A stretch of 64,000 bases of DNA from Glutamicibacter creatinolyticus. GTDB lineage: Bacteria > Actinomycetota > Actinomycetes > Actinomycetales > Micrococcaceae. Numbering within the stretch: the stretch's first letter is position 1; every line of letters begins with the position of its first letter. The position numbers and the translations under genes were made by a program. Below are positions 27,136 to 34,429 of the stretch, piece after piece. The stretch spans positions 2,418,001 through 2,482,000 of the forward strand of contig NZ_CP034412.1 of assembly GCF_006094275.1 (NCBI RefSeq). The letters are read 5' to 3'. The notes under the pieces were generated by a model. The model had not been told where the DNA came from. It searched no databases and was given only the letters and a program-made list of their open reading frames with translations.

Positions 27136-27314
27136 CGCCCCGGGGTGCCAGCTCCCGGGTGGCCGGCTGAGATTGCTTCACAGGTTTCAGATATAGCATC
27201 GTGAAGGTGCATGGTGATGCGCTGGGCCCGGTCCCGGACCGGGTGATCCTCCCTGCCCCGCCGGCAGGCAGCGCCCGCCGACCCCTATCATTGCCTAACT
27301 AGCTAAGTAGTGTC

Positions 27315-27995
27315 GTGGAAGAACTATTCTTTAATCTTTTCTCGCAGCTGCCGGGCACCCAGTCCGGGACCCAGGTTGCCCTGTTTTCGCTCAGCGCCCT
27401 GCTCTCGGTGATTGCCTGCCTGCTGCTGGCGCACCGCAACGACCTGGGCTGGTGGGCACAGATGCTCTCGGTCTTCGCCGGGCCGCTAGTCATTGCCCTG
27501 CAGTACGACCTGAAGCTGCTGATCTACGCGCTGCCCTACTTCATCCTCGCGGCCTTCGGCCTGTGGCGCTTCTCCCGCTATGAATTCCAGGGAAAGTTCA
27601 CCCGGAAGGTCACCCTGGGCACGTTTGGTCCCGGCGCCTGGGCGCTGAGCGTCATCCTGGTGGCGGTGCTCACCGCGCTGCACCTGGGTGAGATGCTCAC
27701 CAGCGGTTTTGCCTTTACCGCCGGCACCTCGGTGATCTGGGTCAGTTTCCTGTCCGAGGCGCTGGTGATCACCTCCTTCGTCCTGATCGCCTGCGGCTGG
27801 CGTCCGGGCTGGCTGCTCATGGCCCTTGGCTCGCTGGCGTACGTGGTGGCGATCTTCAGCAACAACCCGGCCCTGGCCCTGCTGGGCACCTGGGTGTTCA
27901 TGGTCCTGGCCTCGCTCTACGGCTGGTGGGCATGGCGTAAGCTGCCGCGGCGCACCGACGCTGCCGCCGAGGCCGCACTGGAGACCCAACCCTAG
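27315..27995 (+). CDS. PnuC-like nicotinamide riboside/mononucleotide transporter family protein
   Basis: A 226-residue membrane protein with about seven hydrophobic segments. The pattern of Trp-rich helices and the C-terminal YGWWAW motif fit the PnuC family of vitamin facilitators. The N terminus begins with a hydrophobic helix after GTG. No good ribosome binding site is visible at that GTG, so the start is uncertain. The 180-bp region upstream holds a possible TATCAT -10 but no recognised riboswitch. It is not functionally tied to its paa neighbours. A strong hairpin follows. Confidence 0.62.
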   Translation: MEELFFNLFSQLPGTQSGTQVALFSLSALLSVIACLLLAHRNDLGWWAQMLSVFAGPLVIALQYDLKLLIYALPYFILAAFGLWRFSRYEFQGKFTRKVTLGTFGPGAWALSVILVAVLTALHLGEMLTSGFAFTAGTSVIWVSFLSEALVITSFVLIACGWRPGWLLMALGSLAYVVAIFSNNPALALLGTWVFMVLASLYGWWAWRKLPRRTDAAAEAALETQP

Positions 27996-28011
27996 CCGTT
28001 AGCGCCCAGGG

Positions 28012-28073
28012 AAAGAACTCCCCGTCGGAACCTGCTGCCCCTTGGGGGCGGCGGTTCTGGCGGGGAGTTCTTT
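28012..28073 (+). terminator. Terminator after the PnuC-like gene
   Basis: A 13-bp outer stem (AAAGAACTCCCCG and its complement) encloses a second, imperfect inner stem around a short TTG tip, and ends in TTT. It lies 17 bp past the stop codon. Confidence 0.8.
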
Positions 28074-28116
28074 GCATCAGCTCGTTGCGGATTCACCGCA
28101 CCGCGGGAGACCAAAG

Positions 28117-28165
28117 CCCAGCGGCCCGCCGCCGGCGCATGATGTGCCGGCGGCGGGCCGCTGGG
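28117..28165 (-). terminator. Terminator after paaZ
   Basis: A perfect 20-bp, almost purely G/C stem with a nine-base loop lies 34 bp past the paaZ stop, followed on the minus strand by CTTTGG. It stands back to back with the PnuC terminator. Confidence 0.78.
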
Positions 28166-28198
28166 TGGCTGCCCCAGTTGGGCAGCCGGACTGGGGAA

Positions 28199-30322
28199 CT
28201 AGTCGGTCCAGTTGGCGTAGATGGAATTCTGCTTTTCGACCAGGGTCAGCACATCGTAGGTGGCCACGATCTCGTCATTCTGGTTGTGCAGCACCGCATC
28301 CCAGGCCACTTCCCCGTACTCGTCGGTGACGCGCGGGGTGATCCTCTTGGCGGTCAGGGTCACCCGAATCGAGTCCCCCGCCCCCACCGGGGTGATGAAG
28401 CGCAGGTTCTCCAACCCGTAGTTGGCCAGCACCGGCCCCGGCGCCGGTTCCACGAACAGTCCCGCGGCCCAGGAGACCAGCAGGTAGCCGTGGGCCACGA
28501 TGCCCGGGAAGAACGGGTTGGCTTCGGCGGCCTTCTGGTTGGTGTGCGCGTAGAAGGTGTCCCCGGTTTCATTGGCGAAAGCGGTGATCTCCGCCAAGGT
28601 CACCTCCCGCAGGTCCGAGGCCAGCGCGTCGCCGATGCGCAGCTCGGCCAGCGACTTGCGGAACGGGTGCACATTGCCCGGCTGCGCCCCATACTTGGCG
28701 CTGCCGGCGATCTGCCGGTCCGCCCCCGTGTGCCAGACCCCGGTCAGCGCGGTCAGCATGTTCGGCGAGCCCTGCACGGCGGTGCGCTGCATGTGGTGCA
28801 TCACCGAGCGGATGCCGCCCAGCTCCTCGCCGCCGCCGGCGCGTCCCGGCCCACCGTGGACCAGGTGCGGCACCGGGGATCCGTGTCCGGTGGAGGTGCG
28901 GGCGGTTTCCCGGTTCAGGATGTGCACGCGCCCGTGGTGGGCGGCGATGCCCAGGGTCAGGGCACGCATCGCCTCGGGGTCATTGGTGCACACCGTGGCC
29001 ACCAGGGAGCCGGCGCCCTGCGCGGCCAGCTCCACCGCCTCATCCAGGCTGCGGTACCCGACCACGGAGGAGACCGGGCCGAACGCCTCACGCGAGTGCA
29101 GGATCGGGTTGGCCGGATCGGACCAGCGCAGCACCACCGGGGCCATGAACGCCCCGTCCTGGGCGATCTCGGTGCGTTCGCCGCTGGTGCGCACCCGCGG
29201 GGCATCCAGCGAGCCGTAGGCCAGTTCGCCGCCGGCGTCCAGCATGTCCTGCACCGCCTGGCGCACGTCGCGCAGCTGGTCCAGGGAGGCCAGCGCGCCC
29301 ATGGTCACGCCCTCCACGCGTGGATCGCCGATCACGGTGCGGGCCTCGATGCGCTCGCCGACGGCCTTGATGACGGCGTCAACCAGCTGCTCGGGCACGA
29401 TGCTGCGTCGGATGGCGGTGCACTTCTGCCCGGCCTTGCTGGTCATCTCGCTGACTACGGCCTTGACGAAGGCGTTGAACTCCTCGGTGCCCTCGACCGC
29501 GTCCGGGCCGAGGATTGCGGCGTTCAGCGAGTCGGTTTCCGAGGTGAACTTCACCCCGCCATCCACCACGTTGCGGTGGGCCTTGAGCTTGTTGGCGGTC
29601 GCCGCCGACCCGGTGAAGGCCACCATGTCCCGGTAGTCCATGTGGTCCAGCAGATCCCGGGCCGAACCGGAAAGCAGCTGCAGCGAGCCGTCGGGCAGGA
29701 GTCCGGAGTCCAGCATCATGCGCACCACGGCCTCGGAGAGGTAACCGGTGGGGCTGGCGGGCTTGACTATGGTCGGGACCCCGGCGATGAAGGCCGGGGC
29801 GAACTTTTCCAGCATTCCCCAGACCGGGAAGTTGAACGCGTTGATCTGCACGGTCACCCCGGCCATGGGGGTGAAGATGTGGGTGCCGATGAAGGACCCG
29901 TCCTTGCTCAGCGGCTCGGTGGGCCCATCCAGGATCACATTGGAGTTGGGCAGTTCACGCCGCCCCTTGGAGGAGAAGGTGAACAGCACCCCGATGCCGC
30001 CATCGATGTCGACCATCGAATCGATCTTCGTGGCACCGGTGCGGTAGGAGATCTCGTAGAGCTCTTCGCGGCGCTCGTTCAGGTAGAGCGCCAATTCCTT
30101 GAGCTTCAGGGCGCGCTGGTGCAGCGAGAGACCGGACAGTTCACGCTGTCCCACGGTGCGTCCGTAGTCCAGTGCGCCGGCCACGTCCAGCGCTCGGGCG
30201 CTGACGGTGGCAACGGGCTGGCCGGTGTTCGCATCGAGCACCTGCGTGCCGCCCTCGGCCTGCGGGCTGATCCATTCTCCGGCGATGAAACTAGGCACCA
30301 CAGTGGCTTGGGCAGTCGACAT
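28199..30322 (-). CDS. paaZ: Bifunctional oxepin-CoA hydrolase / aldehyde dehydrogenase PaaZ
   Basis: This two-domain enzyme (707 residues) opens the oxepin-CoA ring and then oxidises the resulting semialdehyde with NADP+. The N-terminal aldehyde dehydrogenase domain has the catalytic Cys 301 in SKAGQKCTAIRR and Glu 262 in FTSETDSLN. The C-terminal MaoC-type hydratase domain has the Asp 588/His 593 pair in TGDTFYAHTN. Both domains look intact. The ATG was chosen because AGGAAGGA lies nine bases upstream; a GTG two codons earlier is too close. A PaaR box lies just upstream. Confidence 0.96.
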   Translation of the reverse strand: MSTAQATVVPSFIAGEWISPQAEGGTQVLDANTGQPVATVSARALDVAGALDYGRTVGQRELSGLSLHQRALKLKELALYLNERREELYEISYRTGATKIDSMVDIDGGIGVLFTFSSKGRRELPNSNVILDGPTEPLSKDGSFIGTHIFTPMAGVTVQINAFNFPVWGMLEKFAPAFIAGVPTIVKPASPTGYLSEAVVRMMLDSGLLPDGSLQLLSGSARDLLDHMDYRDMVAFTGSAATANKLKAHRNVVDGGVKFTSETDSLNAAILGPDAVEGTEEFNAFVKAVVSEMTSKAGQKCTAIRRSIVPEQLVDAVIKAVGERIEARTVIGDPRVEGVTMGALASLDQLRDVRQAVQDMLDAGGELAYGSLDAPRVRTSGERTEIAQDGAFMAPVVLRWSDPANPILHSREAFGPVSSVVGYRSLDEAVELAAQGAGSLVATVCTNDPEAMRALTLGIAAHHGRVHILNRETARTSTGHGSPVPHLVHGGPGRAGGGEELGGIRSVMHHMQRTAVQGSPNMLTALTGVWHTGADRQIAGSAKYGAQPGNVHPFRKSLAELRIGDALASDLREVTLAEITAFANETGDTFYAHTNQKAAEANPFFPGIVAHGYLLVSWAAGLFVEPAPGPVLANYGLENLRFITPVGAGDSIRVTLTAKRITPRVTDEYGEVAWDAVLHNQNDEIVATYDVLTLVEKQNSIYANWTD

Positions 30323-30332
30323 CGACACAATT

Positions 30333-30354
30333 CCTTCCTGAACGATCGGTCAGT
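30333..30354 (-). promoter_or_regulatory. PaaR box 3, between paaZ and the divergent thioesterase gene
   Basis: A 22-bp site matching 13 of 16 fixed positions; one half (CGATCGGTCAGT on the plus strand) is perfect. On the paaZ strand it begins inside an AATACT hexamer (30352-30357), the likely -10. It lies 56 bp ahead of the divergent thioesterase start, so it may affect that gene too. Confidence 0.77.
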
Positions 30355-30409
30355 ATTAGGATTAAGAGTAACAGTATTGCGTGATAGCCAACACTTTGAA
30401 AGGTCCGCC

Positions 30410-30865
30410 ATGTCACAGAATGCGCCCCGCGCCACCCCTGCGCCCGGCTCGCCCCAACCCGAGGCGCTGGAGCCCTGGACGATCGAACTGGGCGAGCTGG
30501 ATCAGAAGATGGGCGTGCGGATCATCGAGGAATCCGTGCAGCGCGTCGTGGCGCGCATGCCGGTGGCCGGCAACACCCAGTCCTTCGGCCTGCTGCACGG
30601 CGGGGCCTCGCTGGCCGTGGGCGAGGCGGTGGGCTCCTGGGCCGCCGTGAAGTTCGCCTCGACCTTCGGCAAGGTGGTGGTCGGCGTGGATGTCAATGCC
30701 ACCCATCACCGCTCGGCCACCGGCGGCGAGGTGACCATCACCGCCACCCCGATCAAGCTGGGGCGGCGGCTCACCAGCCACGAGGTCATCATCACCGATG
30801 ACCAGGACCGCCGGATCTGCACCCTGCGCATCACCAACCTGGTGGTGGACAGGCCCGCCCACTAG
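30410..30865 (+). CDS. Hotdog-fold acyl-CoA thioesterase, candidate DHNA-CoA hydrolase (MenI-like)
   Basis: A 151-residue single hotdog domain. The active-site stretch is SFGLLHGGASLAVGEAVGS, with Glu 72 as the likely base and His 63 in the HGG turn. That stretch and the following VVVGVDVNATHHRSA resemble E. coli YdiI/MenI, which hydrolyses 1,4-dihydroxy-2-naphthoyl-CoA, more than they resemble PaaI, which uses Asp. The window carries menD, C, E, B and A but no other candidate for this step. Divergence from paaZ with a PaaR box between argues instead for a second phenylacetate thioesterase. AAAGG precedes the ATG. Confidence 0.78.
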   Translation: MSQNAPRATPAPGSPQPEALEPWTIELGELDQKMGVRIIEESVQRVVARMPVAGNTQSFGLLHGGASLAVGEAVGSWAAVKFASTFGKVVVGVDVNATHHRSATGGEVTITATPIKLGRRLTSHEVIITDDQDRRICTLRITNLVVDRPAH

Positions 30866-30900
30866 ACGCCTCTCGCCAATGGCCGGGGCGCCGGCGGCGG

Positions 30901-31644
30901 TTAGCGGCCAGGACGGGAGTCCGCCTGGGCCTGCGACACCACCTGGCGCAGCCGCTGCACCGTGGCTTCGGACAGGCCCAGGCGGAGCAGGAACTCCTGC
31001 GGATCACCCACCCAGCGCATGAACTCCTTGAGCGCGGAAGCCCGGCTGGCGAGGATCGGAGTAAGTTTTCCGTCGGGCAGGTGGCTTTCGTGCGGGTGGC
31101 GGTACCCGCTGACCCGGTGCCATTCATTGATGCCGCGGGTCGCCAGGGCGTCCTGCTCCAACACCTCATCGCCACGCCCGGCCAGGGCCAGCAGCAGGCT
31201 GGCCACCAATCCGGTGCGGTCCCGGCCCGCCGAGCAGTGCAACACCACCCCACCCTCGCCCGCGGCAAGCTCGGTGAAGACCTCCCGCAGCCGGTGGGGA
31301 AACTCCTCGCACACCAGGCGATACATCGACGGGTGGTTCATGTACGGAACGGCCACGGCCGCGAACCGCTCATTACCGGCATCCTCCAGGGGCAGGTTGA
31401 CCACCCGGATGCCCTCCAGCGCATCGGGACGCACCCGCGGGTCCAGTGCCCGGGCCTTGTTTTCCCCGGGATTGCGCAGATCCAGCACCCGCCGCACGCC
31501 GGACTCCCGCAGCTGCCGCCAGCCGGCCTCGGTCAGCCATTCGCGCCGGCCCATCCGGTAGACCGAGCCGGCAATGCGCCGGGCATTGACCGATCCATCC
31601 CACGTCACATCCCCGGCGCCGCGCCGGTAGGTCCCTGGTTCCAT
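30901..31644 (-). CDS. Tyrosine-protein phosphatase (PTP/DSP family)
   Basis: A cysteine-based phosphatase of about 247 residues. The P-loop HCSAGRDRTG has the catalytic Cys near 137, and the general-acid region lies in the preceding NLPLEDAGN stretch. It resembles bacterial Y-phosphatase3 proteins such as PtpB-type enzymes that act on phosphotyrosine or phosphoinositides. Two adjacent ATG codons occur; the second has GGGAG at a usable distance. It is divergent from the RIO kinase gene, which suggests, but does not prove, a linked role. Confidence 0.85.
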   Translation of the reverse strand: MEPGTYRRGAGDVTWDGSVNARRIAGSVYRMGRREWLTEAGWRQLRESGVRRVLDLRNPGENKARALDPRVRPDALEGIRVVNLPLEDAGNERFAAVAVPYMNHPSMYRLVCEEFPHRLREVFTELAAGEGGVVLHCSAGRDRTGLVASLLLALAGRGDEVLEQDALATRGINEWHRVSGYRHPHESHLPDGKLTPILASRASALKEFMRWVGDPQEFLLRLGLSEATVQRLRQVVSQAQADSRPGR

Positions 31645-31691
31645 CATGCTCCCATTGCACCACAACGCCGCCTCAGGCTACGCTATGAACT

Positions 31692-31709
31692 GATTGAGTT
31701 TCATCAATC
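31692..31709. promoter_or_regulatory. Inverted repeat in the phosphatase-RIO kinase intergenic region
   Basis: GATTGA and TCAATC are separated by six bases (GTTTCA). The spacing is that of a dimeric regulator's site, and it lies between two divergent genes. It could also be chance in an AT-richer stretch. Confidence 0.35.
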
Positions 31710-31735
31710 GGTATTTGTTCCAAGGAGGGATCCCG

Positions 31736-31819
31736 ATGGCTGTTCTGACTTCACCCCATGCCCCATCCCGTCTTTCCAAGGACCGATTGTGTATCACTCT
31801 TCTGCCACAAACCGATTAG
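31736..31819 (+). CDS. Short upstream ORF (27 codons) ahead of the RIO kinase gene
   Basis: A 27-residue frame (starting MAVLTSPHAPSRL) has a perfect AGGAGG at 31723-31728, seven bases before its ATG. It ends with TAG inside the RIO kinase gene, overlapping the first 31 bases of that gene in another frame. No signal peptide or membrane segment is seen. It may be a leader peptide coupling or tuning translation of the kinase. Whether it is made is unknown. Confidence 0.45.
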   Translation: MAVLTSPHAPSRLSKDRLCITLLPQTD

Positions 31820-32670
31820 ACCCCACCGCCGAACCTTTTGAACCCACCCGCCGCCGGCAGTGGCGCTGGGATGAATCCGGCCCGGAACCGCTGCCCGCCA
31901 GCCAACGCCACTCCACCTGGACCGGCATTGAGAAGGGTGCGCGCGGCCCGCGCCCGTATCCTTCCTGGCTGATCGAGGAGGCGGCCGCCATCGACACCGA
32001 GCTGGGCTTGATCAAGTCCGGCAAGGAGGCCGAGGTGCATCTGCTGGAACGCGCCACCGAGCAGCGGCGGGTCCTGCTGGCCGCCAAACGCTACCGCGCC
32101 AGCGAACACCGGCAGTTCACCCGCTCCCAGGCCTACAGCGAGGGCCGCGCCGCACGGCGTTCACGGGATAACCGCGCGGTAAGCAACAATTCCAGCTACG
32201 GCCGCCAGGTCGCCGCCGGACAATGGGCCGCCGCCGAATTCCACTACCTCACCCTTTGCCACCAGGCCGGGATCCCGGTTCCCTACCCGGTGCAGATCGA
32301 TGGGACCGAGCTGCTGTTGGAATTCATCAGCGACCCGCAACACCCGCAGCTGGCGGCCCCGCGCCTGCAGCAGCTGCGCCGGGAGGATGAGCGGCTGCCG
32401 CAGCTGTGGGACCAAGCCGTGCGGATCCTGGAGGGGTTCGCGGCGGCCGGCCTGGCCCATGGGGACCTATCGGCCTACAACCTCCTGGTCGCCGGCCGGC
32501 GCCTGGTGGTGATCGACGTGCCGCAGTGCGTGGATTTGGCCGGCAACGCCAATGGCCTGGATTACCTGCACCGGGACTGCGTGAATCTGTGCGCCTGGTT
32601 CGCCTCGAAGAACCTGGAGCGTGATCCGGACGCGCTGTTCACCAGCCTGCTGGCGGTGATGTTCAGCTAA
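31789..32670 (+). CDS. RIO1-family atypical serine kinase
   Basis: A 293-residue protein of the RIO kinase/ATPase family, better known in archaea and eukaryotes but also found in Actinobacteria. LIKSGKEAEVHLL (about 75-87) replaces the glycine-rich loop, LAAKRYR carries the ATP-binding Lys, HGDLSAYNLLV has the catalytic Asp 226, and VIDVPQCVD has the metal-binding Asp 243. The GTG start has AAGGA at seven bases. An N-terminal extension of about 60 residues, rich in Arg, Trp and Pro, precedes the kinase domain. Bacterial targets are not established. Confidence 0.85.
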   Translation: MYHSSATNRLDPTAEPFEPTRRRQWRWDESGPEPLPASQRHSTWTGIEKGARGPRPYPSWLIEEAAAIDTELGLIKSGKEAEVHLLERATEQRRVLLAAKRYRASEHRQFTRSQAYSEGRAARRSRDNRAVSNNSSYGRQVAAGQWAAAEFHYLTLCHQAGIPVPYPVQIDGTELLLEFISDPQHPQLAAPRLQQLRREDERLPQLWDQAVRILEGFAAAGLAHGDLSAYNLLVAGRRLVVIDVPQCVDLAGNANGLDYLHRDCVNLCAWFASKNLERDPDALFTSLLAVMFS

Positions 32671-32700
32671 ATCCGGCTCGCGGGCACCGGTTAAGCGCCG

Positions 32701-32733
32701 CAGGGGCGTGCCGCCGTAGGCAGCACGCCCCTG
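32701..32733. terminator. Hairpin between the convergent RIO kinase gene and paaH
   Basis: A perfect 11-bp stem (CAGGGGCGTGC and its complement) with an 11-base loop sits 31 bp past the kinase stop and 30 bp from the paaH stop. Probably bidirectional; no long T-run. Confidence 0.68.
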
Positions 32734-32762
32734 GTGGACCGTTTCCGGTGTCCTGGGCTCTT

Positions 32763-33623
32763 CTAGTCCTGGGACCAGTCGTAGAACCCCTGGCCGCTCT
32801 TGCGTCCCAGCTTGCCCTCGGCCACCAGCTCACGCAGGATCTGCGGCGGCTCGAAGCGCTCCCCCAGTTCCTGATGCAGGTATTCGGCAATACCCAGGCG
32901 CACGTCCAGGCCGACAATGTCGGTGGTCTTCAGCGGCCCGGTCGGGTGCTTGTACCCCAGCACCATGGCGTTGTCGATGTCCTCGGCGCTGGCCACGCCC
33001 TCCTGGACCATGCGCATCGCCTCCAGGGCGATGGCCACTCCCAGGCGGGAGGAGGCGAAGCCGGGGGCGTCATTGACCACCACTGCGGTCTTGCCCAGCG
33101 CGGCAACCCAGCCGCGGGCCTGGTCCACCAGTTCGGCGTCGGTCTGCTTGCCGATCACCACCTCGATCAGCGTCGAGGCCGGGACCGGGTTGAAGAAGTG
33201 CAGGCCCAGGAAGCGGGAGGGGCGGGACAGCTCTCCGGCCAGCCCGGAGACCGAAAGGCTGGAGGTGTTCGAGGCCAGCACCGCCGTGGGTGCCAGGACC
33301 TTTTCCACACCCTGCAGCGAGGAAACCTTCAGGTCCCAGATTTCCGGGACGGCCTCGACCACCAGCTGGCAGTCGGCAAACTGCTGGTAGTCGGTGCCCA
33401 CGCTCAGCCGGGCCCCGAGCTGCTCACGGGTCTCGGACAGGGTGCCGCGGGCCAGGGACTTGTCCACCGAACCCATGACGCGTTCGCGGGCGGCGGCCGC
33501 CGAGGCCTCGTCGCGTTCAATGACGCGCACCTGGGCGCCGCTGATCAAAAATGCATGGGCGATGCCGGCGCCCATGCGCCCGCCGCCCAGCACGCCTACT
33601 GTTGCCGGAAGGGAATTGCTCAT
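32763..33623 (-). CDS. paaH: 3-Hydroxyacyl-CoA dehydrogenase PaaH
   Basis: PaaH oxidises 3-hydroxyadipyl-CoA with NAD+ in the beta-oxidation-like end of the phenylacetate pathway. The 286-residue chain has the Rossmann motif GVLGGGRMGAGIAHAF, the catalytic His in LHFFNPVP with its Glu partner in VVEAVPE, and the C-terminal PTGPLKTTDIVGLD. Length matches single-domain enzymes. Third gene of the paaJ-paaF-paaH unit, seven bases past the paaF stop. Confidence 0.92.
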   Translation of the reverse strand: MSNSLPATVGVLGGGRMGAGIAHAFLISGAQVRVIERDEASAAAARERVMGSVDKSLARGTLSETREQLGARLSVGTDYQQFADCQLVVEAVPEIWDLKVSSLQGVEKVLAPTAVLASNTSSLSVSGLAGELSRPSRFLGLHFFNPVPASTLIEVVIGKQTDAELVDQARGWVAALGKTAVVVNDAPGFASSRLGVAIALEAMRMVQEGVASAEDIDNAMVLGYKHPTGPLKTTDIVGLDVRLGIAEYLHQELGERFEPPQILRELVAEGKLGRKSGQGFYDWSQD

Positions 33624-33629
33624 CGTCGC

Positions 33630-34424
33630 CTACTTCTTCTTTCGATCCAAAAACGCCTGCATGCGGTCAAACTTGGCCTGGGACTCAAAGAGCATCCCCT
33701 GGGCCAGGGTGTCGATCACCGGGTGCACCTCACGCGGGGTGTGGAACACGGCCTTGGTGATCCGCACCGCCAACGGGTCCTGGGCGCAAATCCTGTCGGC
33801 GAGCGCGTCCGCCGCGGCCTGCAGCTGCTGCGGGGCATGCAGTTCGGTGATCAGCCCGGCCTGCAGGCACTGGCTGCCGGTGAGCACCTTGCCGGCCAGC
33901 AGGATCTCCTTGGCCATCGGTTCACCTACCAGTTCCTTCAGCCGCCAGGTGGCCCCGGCGGCGGCCATGATTCCCAGGTTGGTTTCCGGGTTGCCCATGC
34001 GCAGCGCCTCGGTGCCGATGCGGAAGTCCGCCGCGTAGGCCAATTCCGCTCCCCCGCCCAGGGCGTAGCCATCCAGTGCCGCGATGACCGGCATCGGCAG
34101 CTTGGCGATCCGGTCAAAGATGGTGGAGTTGATCCCGGCCAGCGCATCATCACGCCGGCGTTCGCGCAGCTGGGCGATGTCTGCTCCGGAGGCGAAGATT
34201 CCCTTGACGCCCTTGGGGTGCTCTTCGCTGGGTTCCTGGCCGGGGGTACCGGCCAGGATCAGCACCTTCGGGGTGGCCTCCAGGTGGCTGCACACCGCGT
34301 GCAGCTCATCGACCATCACCTGGTCGATGGCGTTGCGCACCTTGGGTCGGTGCAGGCGCACCCACAGCCGGTCCTCGCGCTCGCTGATCTGTAAGGTGGT
34401 GAAGTCTGTGGCATTCAGGCTCAC
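33630..34424 (-). CDS. paaF: Enoyl-CoA hydratase PaaF
   Basis: A crotonase-fold hydratase (264 residues) expected to hydrate 2,3-dehydroadipyl-CoA. Both catalytic glutamates are present: ALGGGAELA and GNPETNLG. The oxyanion segment is GIFASGADI. This separates it from PaaG in the other operon, which lacks both. GTG start, five bases past the paaJ stop, with a G-rich ribosome binding site that overlaps the end of paaJ. Confidence 0.9.
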   Translation of the reverse strand: MSLNATDFTTLQISEREDRLWVRLHRPKVRNAIDQVMVDELHAVCSHLEATPKVLILAGTPGQEPSEEHPKGVKGIFASGADIAQLRERRRDDALAGINSTIFDRIAKLPMPVIAALDGYALGGGAELAYAADFRIGTEALRMGNPETNLGIMAAAGATWRLKELVGEPMAKEILLAGKVLTGSQCLQAGLITELHAPQQLQAAADALADRICAQDPLAVRITKAVFHTPREVHPVIDTLAQGMLFESQAKFDRMQAFLDRKKK

Positions 34425-34429
34425 TGGGA

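Noticed and set aside
27176-27314. CTTCAC/GTGAAG repeat and CTAACTAGCTAAG upstream of the PnuC-like gene as an NAD-responsive operator or riboswitch
   Set aside because: The arms are short and widely spaced, the second element is not a true palindrome, and it fits no NrtR site or riboswitch core that I recognise.
28085-30865. A very long open frame on the strand opposite paaZ (over 900 codons)
   Set aside because: It is antisense to a fully convincing paaZ and its composition (Gly, Arg, His, Gln-rich) is that of a GC-skew shadow. Only its last part, which begins with its own ATG and ribosome binding site, is a real gene (the hotdog thioesterase).
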